From positions 1 to 40,202 of the forward strand of contig JAJYAM010000018.1 of NCBI GenBank assembly GCA_021779535.1: a stretch of 40,202 nt of DNA. The letters are read 5' to 3'. The notes under the pieces are model-generated. The model was not told the origin of the DNA and made no database searches. It saw only the letters and a list, made by a program, of their open reading frames with translations. Source of the DNA: Pseudomonadota bacterium (lineage in GTDB: Bacteria; Pseudomonadota; Gammaproteobacteria; Steroidobacterales; Steroidobacteraceae). Position 1 is the stretch's first letter, and the number at the start of each line of letters is the position of its first letter. The position numbers and the translations under genes were made by a program. Positions 20,469 through 29,691 of the stretch are shown one piece after another.

Positions 20469-20488
20469 GGCGGCCGGCCGGCGGCGCG

Positions 20489-21664
20489 CTACGCGGGGAA
20501 CGCCGCGTCGAGTGCGCCGCCGAGGTCCTCGATCAGGTCGCGCGGATCCTCGACGCCGATCGACAAGCGCACCGTCCCCGGCTCGATCGCGGTGGCCGCG
20601 GCGAGCGGCCCGGCGACGCGGAAGCCGCCGAGCAGCCGCGGCGGCATCACCAGCGACTCGGTCGAGCCGATGCTCGCCGAGATCGAGAAATAGCGCAGCG
20701 CGTTCGCGAACCGGTCCCCTTCGGGGATCCCGCCGTCGAGGTCGAACGACACGACCGCGCCGAAATCGCGCATCTGCCGGCGCGCGAGCTCGTGCCCCGG
20801 ATGGTCCGGCAGACCCGGATGGTGGACCCGGCGAACCCGCGGGTGCGCCGCGAGGAAGCGCGCGACCGCGAGCGCGGTCGCGCACTGGCGCTCGTACCGC
20901 AGGAAATAGGTGCGCATGCCCCGCTGGATCAGGAACGCCGCGTGCGGGTCGAGGGTCGGGCCGAGCATCGTGACGTCGCGGCGCATCGCCGCGATCAGGC
21001 GCTCCTCCGCGATGATCGCGCCGCCCATCACGTCGCCGTGCCCCGACGCGTACTTCGTCAAGCTGTGCAGGAACACGTCGACGGGCTGCTCGCCGTGGTT
21101 GTGGAAGCCGGCGAAGGTGTTGTCGAGCACGGTCAGGGCGCCGTGGCGCCGCGCCGATTCGGTGATGCGGCGCAGGTCCGCGACCTTGGTGACCGGGTTC
21201 GTCGGGCTCTCGAACACCACCAGCCGGGTCGGCTGTCCGGCGAGCGCGCGCTCGACGCCGTCGAGATCGTCGATCGACAGGAGCAGGTGCCGCACGCCAT
21301 AGCGGCCGAGCAGGTTCTGCACGAGGTAGCGCGTCGGTCCGTACGATTCCGCGAACAGCAGCACGTGGTCGCCCGCCTTGCACAGCGCGAGCAGGCAGGC
21401 CGAGATCGCCGCGACGCCCGATCCGGTCAGCAGGCAGTCCCCCCGGCCCTGGAGCTCGGCGAGCAGCCGCTCGAGCTGCCGCAGCGTCGGATTCGAAGAG
21501 CGGCTGTAGAAGAATCCCTCGCGCTCGCCGTGCAGGTACCGCTCCGTCTCGACCGAGTCGTCGAACGAGAACTTCACCGATTGGTAGATCGGCCCGACCA
21601 GCGGCCGGTTGTCCGGCGCGAGTTCGACTTCCGGCGGGTGGTTCACGCGGGTGCTCTGCTCCAT
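20489..21664 (-). CDS. Trans-sulfuration PLP enzyme (cystathionine gamma-synthase / beta-lyase family)
   Basis: A 391-residue Cys/Met-metabolism PLP enzyme. It shows IYQSVKFSF, FFYSRSSNPTLRQLERLLAEL, the TGSGVAAISA cofactor-binding segment, VFESPTNPVTKVADL, VLDNTFAGF, and PLP-binding Lys204 in SLTKYASGHGDVMGG. The C-terminal domain has SIGSTESLVMPPR and RLSIGVEDPRDLIEDL. The family covers MetB, MetC, MetZ and MGL and the sequence alone does not separate them, so no symbol is given. No methionine-pathway neighbour is seen. The ATG has no clear Shine-Dalgarno, and a TATCGT box lies six bases upstream, hinting at a leaderless transcript. It is divergent from the FAD/Fe-S gene, 70 bases apart. 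Confidence 0.88.
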   Translation of the reverse strand: MEQSTRVNHPPEVELAPDNRPLVGPIYQSVKFSFDDSVETERYLHGEREGFFYSRSSNPTLRQLERLLAELQGRGDCLLTGSGVAAISACLLALCKAGDHVLLFAESYGPTRYLVQNLLGRYGVRHLLLSIDDLDGVERALAGQPTRLVVFESPTNPVTKVADLRRITESARRHGALTVLDNTFAGFHNHGEQPVDVFLHSLTKYASGHGDVMGGAIIAEERLIAAMRRDVTMLGPTLDPHAAFLIQRGMRTYFLRYERQCATALAVARFLAAHPRVRRVHHPGLPDHPGHELARRQMRDFGAVVSFDLDGGIPEGDRFANALRYFSISASIGSTESLVMPPRLLGGFRVAGPLAAATAIEPGTVRLSIGVEDPRDLIEDLGGALDAAFPA

Positions 21665-21734
21665 CCGGTCACGATAAACGAGCGCGCCACGCAGGGAAAG
21701 CGGTGCGCGCCCGGAAACGCATAGAATCCGCTCC

Positions 21735-24700
21735 ATGCACGCCGTGAACCCGATCGCGCCGCCGGCGCCGCCCGAGCTTCCGGAGACGGAGCCGCGGCTG
21801 CGCGAGATCCCCTACAACTACACGTCGTTCGCGGATCGCGAGATCGTGATCCGCCTGCTCGGGGACGAGGGCTGGCGCATGCTCGAGGAGCTGCGGGCCG
21901 AGCGGCGCACCGGCCGTTCGGCGCGGATGCTCTACGAGGTGCTCGGCGACATCTGGGTGGTGGACCGCAACCCGTTCCTGCAGGACGATCTGCTCGGGAC
22001 GCCGCGGCGGCGGCGGCTGCTGATCGAGGCGCTGCATCACCGGCTGGGCGAGGTCGAGAAGCGCCGGCGCAGCGCCGCGGACCCGCACGACGCGAAGGTC
22101 GCCCGCCTGCTCGCGCTCGCCCGCGACGCGGTCGAGCGCTTCGACCGCCACTTCGACGAGCTCGCGTCGATGCGCCGCCGCGCGCGCCGGCTCCTGTGCC
22201 GGCACACGCGCGGCGACAACGTGCGCTTCGACGCGGTCGCGCGCATCTCGCACGTGACCGACGCGACCGACTGGCGCGTCGAGCTGCCGTTCCTGGTGCT
22301 CGCGCCCGACCGTGAAGCCGAGATCCCGCAGCTGGTCCGCGACTGCGCCGCGCTCGGCCTCACGGTGATCCCGCGCGGCGGCGGGACCGGGTACACCGGC
22401 GGCGCGGTGCCGCTGACGCCGTGGTCCGCGGTGCTGAATACCGAGAAGCTCGAGGCGATCGGCGACGTCGAGATGCGCACGCTCCCGGGCCGTGACGCGC
22501 CGACGCCGTGCGTGCTGACCGGGGCGGGCGTCGTGACCCGGCGCGTCGCCGAGGTCGCCGAGCACGCCGGTCTCGTGTTCGCGGTGGACCCGACCTCGGC
22601 CGACGCAGCCTGCGTCGGCGGCAACATCGCGATGAACGCCGGCGGCAAGAAGGCCGTGTTGTGGGGCACCGCGCTCGACAATCTGGCCTGGTGGCGGATG
22701 ATCGACCCGAACGGCGACTGGCTCGAAGTGACCCGCGTCGGCCACAACCTCGGCAAGATCCACGACGTGCCGCGCGCGGTGTTCGATCTCGTCTGGAAGG
22801 ACGGACGGGAGGGCGCGGACCACGCCCGCGAGCTGCGCCGCGAGCGGCTCGAGATCGACGGCGCGGCGTTCCGCAAGACCGGGCTCGGCAAGGACGTGAC
22901 CGACAAGTTCCTCGGCGGCCTGCCGGGGGTGCAGAAGGAGGGCTGCGACGGCCTGATCACCGCGGCGCGATGGGTGCTGCACCGCCTGCCCGCCTGCGCG
23001 CGCACCGTCTGCCTCGAGTTCTTCGGCCCGGTCCGCGAGGCGATCCCGACGATCGTCGAGATCAGGGACCTCCTCGCCGGCGGTGGCCGCGCCGGCGGCG
23101 CGGTGCTCGCGGGTCTCGAGCACCTCGACGAGCGCTACCTGCGCGCGGTCGGCTATGCGACCAAGTCGAAACGCGGCGCGCTGCCGAAGATGGTGCTGCT
23201 CGGCGACCTCGTCGGCGACGACGACGCCCGGGTCGCGGCCGCCGCGTCCGAGGTCGTGCGGCTCGCGAACGCGCACGGCGGCGAGGGCTTCATCGCCGCG
23301 AGCGCCGAGGCCCGGCGCACGTTCTGGCTGGACCGCGCCCGGACCGCGGCGATCGCGAAGCACACCAACGCGTTCAAGATCAACGAGGACGTCGTGATCC
23401 CGCTGGAAAAGCTCGGCGCGTACACCGACGCGATCGAGCGGATCAACGTCGAGCTGTCGATCGCGAACAAGCTCGCGCTGCTCGACGCGCTCGACGGATA
23501 CCTCGCGGACGCGCCGCGGACCGGCAAGTCCGGCGACCCGGAGGTCGATCGCGCGGCGCCGCGTGAGAACCTGGCCGACCGGGTCGGGCAGGCCCGCGCG
23601 TTGCTCGAGCGGGTCCGCCGCCGCTGGGCCTACCTGCTCGAGAACCTGGACGCCCCGCTCGCCGGCGCGGACCCCGAGTGGACCGCGGCGGCGGAGCCGG
23701 CCGGCGATGCGCGGGTGTTCGACCGGTTGCAGGACCGCACGCTGCGCGTGAGCTGGAAGCGCGAGGTCCGCGCCGAGCTCGAGCGCATCTTCACCGGCGC
23801 GCAGTACGCGCCGGTGATCGCCGATTGCGACTCGCTGCACCGCCGCGTGCGGCACGGCCGGGTGTTCGTCGCGCTGCACATGCACGCCGGCGACGGCAAC
23901 GTGCACACCAACATCCCGGTGAACTCCGACGACTACGCGATGCTGAGGACCGCCAACGCGGTCGTCGCGCGCATCATGCGGATCGCGCGCGAGCTCGGCG
24001 GGGTGATCTCGGGGGAGCACGGGATCGGCATCACGAAGCTCGAGTTCCTGAGCGAGCCGGAGATCGCCGGGTTCCGCGCCTACAAGCGGCGCGTCGATCC
24101 GCACGGTCGTTTCAACGACGGCAAGCTGATGCCCGGCGGCGATCTGCGCCGGGCGTACACGCCGAGCTTCAACCTGCTGAATCACGAGTCGCTGCTCATG
24201 CAGCAGTACGACATCGGGTCGATCTCGGACGCGATCAAGGACTGCCTGCGCTGCGGCAAGTGCAAGCCGGTCTGCGCGACCCACGTGCCGCGCGCGAACC
24301 TGCTGTATTCGCCGCGCAACAAGATCCTCGCGACCTCGCTGCTGATCGAGGCGTTCCTGTACGAGGAGCAGACCCGGCGTGGCGTGTCGAGCCAGCACTG
24401 GGACGAGCTCGGCGACGTCGCCGATCACTGCACCGTGTGCCACCGGTGCGCCGCGCCCTGCCCCGTCGACATCGACTTCGGCGACGTGTCGATGGCGATG
24501 CGCGACCTGCTGCGGCGGATGGGCCGGCGGCGCTTCAATCCCGGCACCGCGGCGGCGATGGCGCTGCTGAACGCGACCCGGCCGCGCGCAGTCCGGGCGA
24601 CGCGCGCACTGATGGTCGCGCTCGGCTATCGCGCGCAGCGCGCCGCGCACCACGCGCTCGGCCGCTGGGGGCGCGCGCAGACGCGCGCGCCGCCGGCGAC

Positions 24701-25655
24701 GACCGGCCGGCCCACGCTGATCGAGCAGGTCGTGCACTTCGTGAACAAGCCGCTGCCGGCCGGCGTCCCGTCCCGGACCGCGCGCGCGCTCCTCGACGTC
24801 GAGGACCGCCGTTACGTGCCGATCGTCCGCGACCCGGCGCGCACCAGCAGCGACACCGAGGCGGTGTTCTACTTCCCGGGATGCGGCTCGGAGCGCCTGT
24901 TCTCGCAGGTCGGGCTCGCCACGCAGGCGATGCTCTGGCACGTCGGCGTGCAGACGGTGCTGCCGCCCGGCTACCTGTGCTGCGGCTACCCGCAGCGCGG
25001 CGCGGGCGAGTTCGCGAAGGCCGAGCAGATCGTGACCGACAACCGCGTGCTCTTCCACCGGGTCGCGAACACGCTGAACTACCTCGACATCCGCACCGTG
25101 ATCGTCAGCTGCGGCACCTGCTTCGACCAGCTGCAAGGCTATGAATTCGGCCAGATCTTCCCCGGCAGCCGCATCCTCGACGTGCACGAGTACTTGATGG
25201 AGAAGGGCGTGCGCGTCGAGCGGGTGACCGGCGCACGCTACCTGTACCACGATCCCTGCCACTCGCCGATCAAGCGGCATGCCCCGCTCGCGGTGGTCGA
25301 TGCGCTGATGAACGCCGGGCGCAACGGGCCGGCGCAGCTCAGCGCCCGCTGTTGCGGCGAGTCCGGCACGCTCGCGCTGTCGCGCCCGGACGTGTCGACC
25401 CAGGTCCGCTTCCGCAAGGAAGCCGAATTGCGCGGCGCCGAGGCGCGGCTCCGCGCCGGCGGACACCCGGGCGAGGTGAAGATCCTCACCTCGTGCCCGT
25501 CGTGCCTGCAGGGGCTCGCCCGCTATCGCGGCGACGCCGCCATCGACGCCGACTACCTCGTCGTCGAGCTCGCGAAGCACGTGCTCGGGCCGGACTGGCT
25601 CGTCGATTACGTGCGCCGCGCGAACACCGGCGGGATCGAGCGCGTGCTCGTCTGA
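21735..25655 (+). CDS. DUF3683-type FAD-binding / iron-sulfur oxidoreductase (1306 aa)
   Basis: A very large D-2-hydroxyacid dehydrogenase-like flavoprotein, unusual for joining GlcD-like and GlcF/GlpC-like parts in one chain. An N-terminal DUF3683-like region (about 1-170) begins [20 protein letters not shown]. The FAD-binding domain has [10 protein letters not shown] (214-223), and the oxidase C-terminal part has [10 protein letters not shown] (from 715) and [11 protein letters not shown] (about 755). Two 4Fe-4S motifs follow, C837-x2-C840-x2-C843-x3-C847 and C899-x2-C902-x2-C905-x3-C909. Then come CCG-type domains with CC1082-1083, C1126, CC1206-1207 and C1254-x2-C1257. Lactate, glycolate or 2-hydroxyglutarate are possible substrates; the sequence does not choose. 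The ATG lacks a Shine-Dalgarno, and a TAGAAT box sits seven bases upstream. Confidence 0.92.
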   Translation: MHAVNPIAPPAPPELPETEPRLREIPYNYTSFADREIVIRLLGDEGWRMLEELRAERRTGRSARMLYEVLGDIWVVDRNPFLQDDLLGTPRRRRLLIEALHHRLGEVEKRRRSAADPHDAKVARLLALARDAVERFDRHFDELASMRRRARRLLCRHTRGDNVRFDAVARISHVTDATDWRVELPFLVLAPDREAEIPQLVRDCAALGLTVIPRGGGTGYTGGAVPLTPWSAVLNTEKLEAIGDVEMRTLPGRDAPTPCVLTGAGVVTRRVAEVAEHAGLVFAVDPTSADAACVGGNIAMNAGGKKAVLWGTALDNLAWWRMIDPNGDWLEVTRVGHNLGKIHDVPRAVFDLVWKDGREGADHARELRRERLEIDGAAFRKTGLGKDVTDKFLGGLPGVQKEGCDGLITAARWVLHRLPACARTVCLEFFGPVREAIPTIVEIRDLLAGGGRAGGAVLAGLEHLDERYLRAVGYATKSKRGALPKMVLLGDLVGDDDARVAAAASEVVRLANAHGGEGFIAASAEARRTFWLDRARTAAIAKHTNAFKINEDVVIPLEKLGAYTDAIERINVELSIANKLALLDALDGYLADAPRTGKSGDPEVDRAAPRENLADRVGQARALLERVRRRWAYLLENLDAPLAGADPEWTAAAEPAGDARVFDRLQDRTLRVSWKREVRAELERIFTGAQYAPVIADCDSLHRRVRHGRVFVALHMHAGDGNVHTNIPVNSDDYAMLRTANAVVARIMRIARELGGVISGEHGIGITKLEFLSEPEIAGFRAYKRRVDPHGRFNDGKLMPGGDLRRAYTPSFNLLNHESLLMQQYDIGSISDAIKDCLRCGKCKPVCATHVPRANLLYSPRNKILATSLLIEAFLYEEQTRRGVSSQHWDELGDVADHCTVCHRCAAPCPVDIDFGDVSMAMRDLLRRMGRRRFNPGTAAAMALLNATRPRAVRATRALMVALGYRAQRAAHHALGRWGRAQTRAPPATTGRPTLIEQVVHFVNKPLPAGVPSRTARALLDVEDRRYVPIVRDPARTSSDTEAVFYFPGCGSERLFSQVGLATQAMLWHVGVQTVLPPGYLCCGYPQRGAGEFAKAEQIVTDNRVLFHRVANTLNYLDIRTVIVSCGTCFDQLQGYEFGQIFPGSRILDVHEYLMEKGVRVERVTGARYLYHDPCHSPIKRHAPLAVVDALMNAGRNGPAQLSARCCGESGTLALSRPDVSTQVRFRKEAELRGAEARLRAGGHPGEVKILTSCPSCLQGLARYRGDAAIDADYLVVELAKHVLGPDWLVDYVRRANTGGIERVLV

Positions 25656-25658
25656 GGC

Positions 25659-26486
25659 TCAGGCCGCGGCCGACGCCGCGTGCCGGCGCGCGCGCGCCGT
25701 GAGCCAGGTCGCGCCGACGGCGAGGATCGTGACCGCGGTGATCGTCAAGGTCGCGAGTGCGTTGATCTCGGGGTTCACGCCGAGACGCACCATCGAGAAC
25801 ACGACCATCGGCAGCGTGTTGCTGCCCGGGCCGGCGGTGAAGCTCGAGATCACCAGGTCGTCCCAGGACAGCGTGAACGCGAGCAGCCAGCCGGCCAGGA
25901 CCGCCGGGAAGATGATCGGCAGGGTGATCACGAAGAACACCTTCACCGGGCGCGCGCCGAGGTCCATCGCGGCCTCCTCGACCGACCGGTCGAAGGTCGC
26001 GAGGCGCGACTGCACGACCACGGTCACGTAGGCCATCGAGAAGGTCATGTGGCCGATGATCATCGTGCCGATCCCGCGGCCCGCGGGCCAGCCGATCGTC
26101 TGTTCGAGCGTGACGAACAGCAGCAGCAGCGACAGCCCGGTGATCACCTCGGGCATCACCAGCGGCGCGGTCGTCATCGCGGTGAACGCGAAGCGACCCC
26201 GGAACCGCGGGAAGCGCGCCAGTCCGTAACCCGCGAGCGTACCGAGGATCACCGACCCGGTCGCGTTCGCGACCGCCACCTTGAGCGATATCCACGCGGC
26301 CCCGAGGATCTCCTGGTCGTGCAGCAGCGCGCCGAACCACTTCAGCGTCGGCGAGTGCGCATGATCCCAGACGGTGACGAGCTGCGAGGCGTTGAACGAG
26401 TAGACGACCATCGACGCGATCGGCACGTACAGGAACGCGTAGCCGAACGCGAGGCAGGTGATCACGAACGCCGAACGGCGGCTCAC
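25659..26486 (-). CDS. potI: Putrescine/spermidine ABC transporter permease, PotI type
   Basis: The second inner-membrane permease subunit of a polyamine importer. The 275-residue product has six predicted membrane segments, the first at about 7-30 (FVITCLAFGYAFLYVPIASM), and the permease EAA loop EEAAMDLGARPVKVFFVITLPII facing the ATPase. The segment PLVMPEVITGLSLLLLF is typical of PotC/PotI. The GTG start at 26486 overlaps the potH stop by 4 bases (GTGA). It is the last gene of the operon and its stop lies 3 bases from that of the convergent FAD/Fe-S gene, with no room for a terminator. Confidence 0.93.
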   Translation of the reverse strand: MSRRSAFVITCLAFGYAFLYVPIASMVVYSFNASQLVTVWDHAHSPTLKWFGALLHDQEILGAAWISLKVAVANATGSVILGTLAGYGLARFPRFRGRFAFTAMTTAPLVMPEVITGLSLLLLFVTLEQTIGWPAGRGIGTMIIGHMTFSMAYVTVVVQSRLATFDRSVEEAAMDLGARPVKVFFVITLPIIFPAVLAGWLLAFTLSWDDLVISSFTAGPGSNTLPMVVFSMVRLGVNPEINALATLTITAVTILAVGATWLTARARRHAASAAA

Positions 26487-27394
26487 GAGTCGCTCCCGCG
26501 CGACTGGATGCGCAGGTACGCCATCATGCACGGCACCAGCACCAGCAGCATCACGATCGCGATCGCGCTCGCGACCGGCCAGTCCCGGTTGCTGAAGAAC
26601 TCGTCCCAGAGGATCCGCCCCATCATCAGGGAATTCGGGCCGCCGAGCAGCGTCGGGATCACGAACTCCCCGGTCGCCGGGATGAACACCAGCATCGACG
26701 CGGCGACGATGCCGTTGCGCGACAACGGCAGCGTGACCTTGTAGAACGCCTGCCACGGGCGGCAGCCGAGGTCCTGCGCGGCCTCGACGAGCTGCCAGTC
26801 GAGCTTCTCGAGGTTCGCGTACAGCGGCAGGATCACGTACGGCAGGTACGAGTAGACGATGCCGACGTACATCGCGAACGGGGTGAACAGCAGGGTGAGC
26901 GGCTGGTGGATCACGCCGAGCGAGATCAGCGTCTCGTTGATCAGGCCGTTCGCCTTGAACAGGCCGACCCAGGCGTAGATCCGCAGCAACTGCGAGGTCC
27001 AGAACGGCAGCACGACGAGCAGCAGCAGGATGTTCCGCGCGCGCGCGCCGGCGCGGGCGATCCCGTAGGCCATCGGGTAGCCGATCGCGAGGCTGAAGAC
27101 CGTCGACAGGAACGCGACCTTCAACGAGTTCAGGAACGCGTCGCCGTAGAGCCGGTGCGCGAACATCGCGAGGTAGTTGCGCAGGTCGAGCCGGATCTCC
27201 AGCACCGACCGCGAGGTCCACACGACCAGCGGCTTGTACGGCGGAATCGCGAGCGCCGCGTGCGAGAACGAGATCTTCAGCACGATCAGGAACGGCGCGA
27301 CGAAGAACGCGATCAACCACAGGTACGGCAGCGCGACGACCAGGCCGCGGCTCGAGACCCGGGTTCCCTCCAGCCGGCGCAGCAGCCGTCGCAT
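26483..27394 (-). CDS. potH: Putrescine/spermidine ABC transporter permease, PotH type
   Basis: The first permease subunit of the importer. The 303-residue product has a cytoplasmic Arg-rich N-terminus, a membrane segment (VVALPYLWLIAFFVAPFLIV, about 19-38), a large periplasmic loop, and the EAA loop LVEAAQDLGCRPWQAFYKVTLP. LPFWTSQLLRIYAWVGLF and FIPATGEFVIPTLLGG are PotB/PotH hallmarks. It starts 3 bases after potG ends and overlaps potI, so its stoichiometry with PotI is probably set by translational coupling. Confidence 0.94.
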   Translation of the reverse strand: MRRLLRRLEGTRVSSRGLVVALPYLWLIAFFVAPFLIVLKISFSHAALAIPPYKPLVVWTSRSVLEIRLDLRNYLAMFAHRLYGDAFLNSLKVAFLSTVFSLAIGYPMAYGIARAGARARNILLLLVVLPFWTSQLLRIYAWVGLFKANGLINETLISLGVIHQPLTLLFTPFAMYVGIVYSYLPYVILPLYANLEKLDWQLVEAAQDLGCRPWQAFYKVTLPLSRNGIVAASMLVFIPATGEFVIPTLLGGPNSLMMGRILWDEFFSNRDWPVASAIAIVMLLVLVPCMMAYLRIQSRGSDS

Positions 27395-27397
27395 CGC

Positions 27398-28537
27398 TCA
27401 GCGCGTCACGACGACCGGGCTCGCCGCGTCCCAGCTGAGGTACACCTCGCCATCCCGCTCGACCGGCTCGGCGTGCCGCGCGGTGTTCGGGCGCGTGACC
27501 CGGACGAGCTTGCCGGTCGCGAGGCGCACGACGTAGATCGACAGGTCGCCGAGATAGGCGACGTCCTGCACGATCCCGCGCGTGACGTTGTCGGTCTGCG
27601 GCGGGGCGCCGCGGCTCATCGTGATCTTCTCCGGGCGCAGCGCCGCCCACAGCGCCGCCTCCGGCGCGGAGCTGATCCCGTGGCCGACGAGGATCGTCCC
27701 GCCGAGCTCCGCCGAGTCGATCCGCACGAACTCGGGCTCGTCCTCGACGAGCCGGCCTTCGAACAGGTTCACCGAGCCGATGAAATCGGCGACGAACCGG
27801 CTGTTCGGGAACTCGTAGATCTCGGCCGGCGTGCCCGCCTGCGCGATCGTCCCGCGATCCATCACGCCGATCCGGCTCGCGAGCGTCATCGCCTCCTCCT
27901 GGTCGTGGGTCACGACGAGGAAGGTCACGCCGAGCTTGTCCTGCAGGCCGATCAGCTCGAACTGCGTGCGCTCGCGCAGCTTCTTGTCGAGCGCGCCGAG
28001 CGGCTCGTCGAGCAGCAGCACCTTCGGGCGCTTCACCAGCGCGCGCGCGAGCGCCACGCGCTGGCGCTGGCCGCCGGACAGCTGCCCCACCTTGCGCTTC
28101 GCGTACTCGCCGAGCTGGACCATCTCGAGCATCGCGGCGACGCGTTCGCGGATCACGGCCTTCGGCAGGCGGTCCTGCTTCAGGCCGAACGCGACGTTCT
28201 GCTCGACGTTCATGTGGGGGAACAGCGCGTACGACTGGAACATCATGTTCACCGGACGCTCGTACGGGGGCACGTCGGTCACGTCCTCGCCGTCGATCAG
28301 GATCCGGCCCGCGGTCGGGCTCTCGAAGCCGCCGAGCATCCGCAGCAGCGTGGTCTTGCCGCAGCCCGACGCCCCGAGCAGGCAGAAGACCTCGCGCTCG
28401 TAGATCTTCAGGCTGACGTCGTCGACCGCGGTGAACTCACCGAACTTCTTGGTCACCCGGCGCAGCTCGACGTACGGTCTCGCGTCCGGATCGTTCCAGG
28501 GTTCGCCGGCCGCCCGGCGCCCGATCGCGGTCACCAT
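27398..28537 (-). CDS. potG: Putrescine/spermidine ABC transporter ATP-binding protein, PotG type
   Basis: The 379-residue ATPase powers the importer. It has Walker A GASGCGKTT (55-63), a Q-loop MMFQSYALFPHM, signature LSGGQ (153-157), Walker B VLLLDEPLGALD, and the H-loop VVTHDQEEA. A C-terminal TOBE/OB region (about 250-379) with LWAALRPEKITMSRGA is typical of PotA/PotG. It lies 3 bases from both potF and potH. PotG rather than PotA is chosen because of the putrescine-linked gene context (puuD, puuA). Confidence 0.94.
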   Translation of the reverse strand: MVTAIGRRAAGEPWNDPDARPYVELRRVTKKFGEFTAVDDVSLKIYEREVFCLLGASGCGKTTLLRMLGGFESPTAGRILIDGEDVTDVPPYERPVNMMFQSYALFPHMNVEQNVAFGLKQDRLPKAVIRERVAAMLEMVQLGEYAKRKVGQLSGGQRQRVALARALVKRPKVLLLDEPLGALDKKLRERTQFELIGLQDKLGVTFLVVTHDQEEAMTLASRIGVMDRGTIAQAGTPAEIYEFPNSRFVADFIGSVNLFEGRLVEDEPEFVRIDSAELGGTILVGHGISSAPEAALWAALRPEKITMSRGAPPQTDNVTRGIVQDVAYLGDLSIYVVRLATGKLVRVTRPNTARHAEPVERDGEVYLSWDAASPVVVTR

Positions 28538-28540
28538 CGC

Positions 28541-29653
28541 TCAGCGGCCCGTCTTGAACCGTTCCCACATGCGCGTCAACGCGCGCGTGTGCGCCGAGGT
28601 GTCGGCGAGCTGCACCGCGAGATCGTGGATCTGCTCGGCGGTCGGGTAGATCGCCGGGTTCGACTTCACGTCCGCATGCACGTACGGTTGCGCGGCCGCG
28701 TTCGCGTTCGCGTAACGCTTGTAGTTCGACACCTCCGCGATCACCTTCGGATCCATCATGTAGTTGATGAACGCGTAGGCGCTCGCGGGATGCGGCGCGT
28801 CCTTCGGGATCGCGAGCATGTCGAACCAGAGCACCGAGCCCTCCTTCGGGACGACGTAGCGGACGTCGATCCCGTTCCCCGCCTCGCGCGCGCGGTCGCG
28901 CGCCTGCATCACGTCGCCGTTGTAGCCGAGCGCGACGCACAGGTCGCCGTTCGCGAGCGCCTGGATGTACTCGGAGGAGTTGATGTTGCGGATGTAGGGC
29001 CGGACCTTCATCAGCACCGCTTGCGCCGCGTCGAGGTCGGCCGGGCTCTGCGAGTTCGGGTTGCGGCCGAGGTAGCTCAGCACCGCCCGCACGACGTCCG
29101 CGGGCGTGTCCAGCACGCTGATCCCGCACTTCGAGAGCTTCGCGGCGACGGCCGGATCGAAGATCATCCGCCAGCTGTCGACCGGCGCGTCGGGCATCAG
29201 CGCGCCGACCATCTTCGGGTTGTAGCCGATCCCGTCGGTCCCCCACATGTAGATCACGCCGTGCGCGTTGCCGGGATCGAATTCCTGCACGCGCGCCATC
29301 AGCCGCGGATCCAGGTTCTTCAGGTTCGGCAGCTTCGACTTGTCGAGCCGCAGGTACACGCCCGCCTTGATCTGCCGCGCGAAGTAGGACGAGGTCGGCA
29401 CGACGACGTCGTAGCCGCTGTGCCCGGCGAGCAGTTTCGTCTCCAGCGTCTCGTTGGTGTCGTAGTACGAGACGTTGACCTTGATGCCGGTGCGCTGCTC
29501 GAAGTTCGACAGCGTGTCGGGCGCGAGGTAGTCCGACCAGATGTAGAGGTTCAGGACCTTCGCCGAGCCCGCATCGCCCGACCCCTGCGTGCCGCAGGCG
29601 GCGAGCAGCGCGGCCGCGAATGCCACAATCGTCGCTCGAACGAAGGTCCGCAT
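28541..29653 (-). CDS. potF: Polyamine-binding lipoprotein of the ABC importer, PotF type
   Basis: The substrate-binding subunit. The 370-residue product begins with a signal peptide and a lipobox LAAC with Cys20, so it is probably anchored as a lipoprotein, unlike the soluble E. coli PotF. The mature protein starts with VLNLYIWSDYLAPDTLSNFE and has the family segments YDVVVPTSSYFARQIKAGVY, MWGTDGIGYN and SSEYIQALANGDLCVALGYNGD. WSDY and the acidic residues in the last two segments contribute to polyamine binding in PotF/SpuD/SpuE. Whether it prefers putrescine or spermidine cannot be told. It is 38 bases downstream of puuA in the same operon. Confidence 0.93.
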   Translation of the reverse strand: MRTFVRATIVAFAAALLAACGTQGSGDAGSAKVLNLYIWSDYLAPDTLSNFEQRTGIKVNVSYYDTNETLETKLLAGHSGYDVVVPTSSYFARQIKAGVYLRLDKSKLPNLKNLDPRLMARVQEFDPGNAHGVIYMWGTDGIGYNPKMVGALMPDAPVDSWRMIFDPAVAAKLSKCGISVLDTPADVVRAVLSYLGRNPNSQSPADLDAAQAVLMKVRPYIRNINSSEYIQALANGDLCVALGYNGDVMQARDRAREAGNGIDVRYVVPKEGSVLWFDMLAIPKDAPHPASAYAFINYMMDPKVIAEVSNYKRYANANAAAQPYVHADVKSNPAIYPTAEQIHDLAVQLADTSAHTRALTRMWERFKTGR

Positions 29654-29691
29654 CTCGACTCCACTCCCCCGGCCGGCGCGCGGCCTCGTCC

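Noticed and set aside
20469-20488. GC palindrome (gccggccggc) between icd and the trans-sulfuration gene as a terminator
   Set aside because: Only ten bases, no loop possible for a stable stem and no U-tract; common by chance in this GC-rich sequence.
21669-25580. Very long minus-strand open frame (about 1300 codons) antisense to the FAD/Fe-S gene
   Set aside because: It is a mirror of a GC-rich gene: the protein is Arg/Ala/Asp/His-rich with no family motif, while the plus-strand frame has full cofactor and Fe-S motifs.
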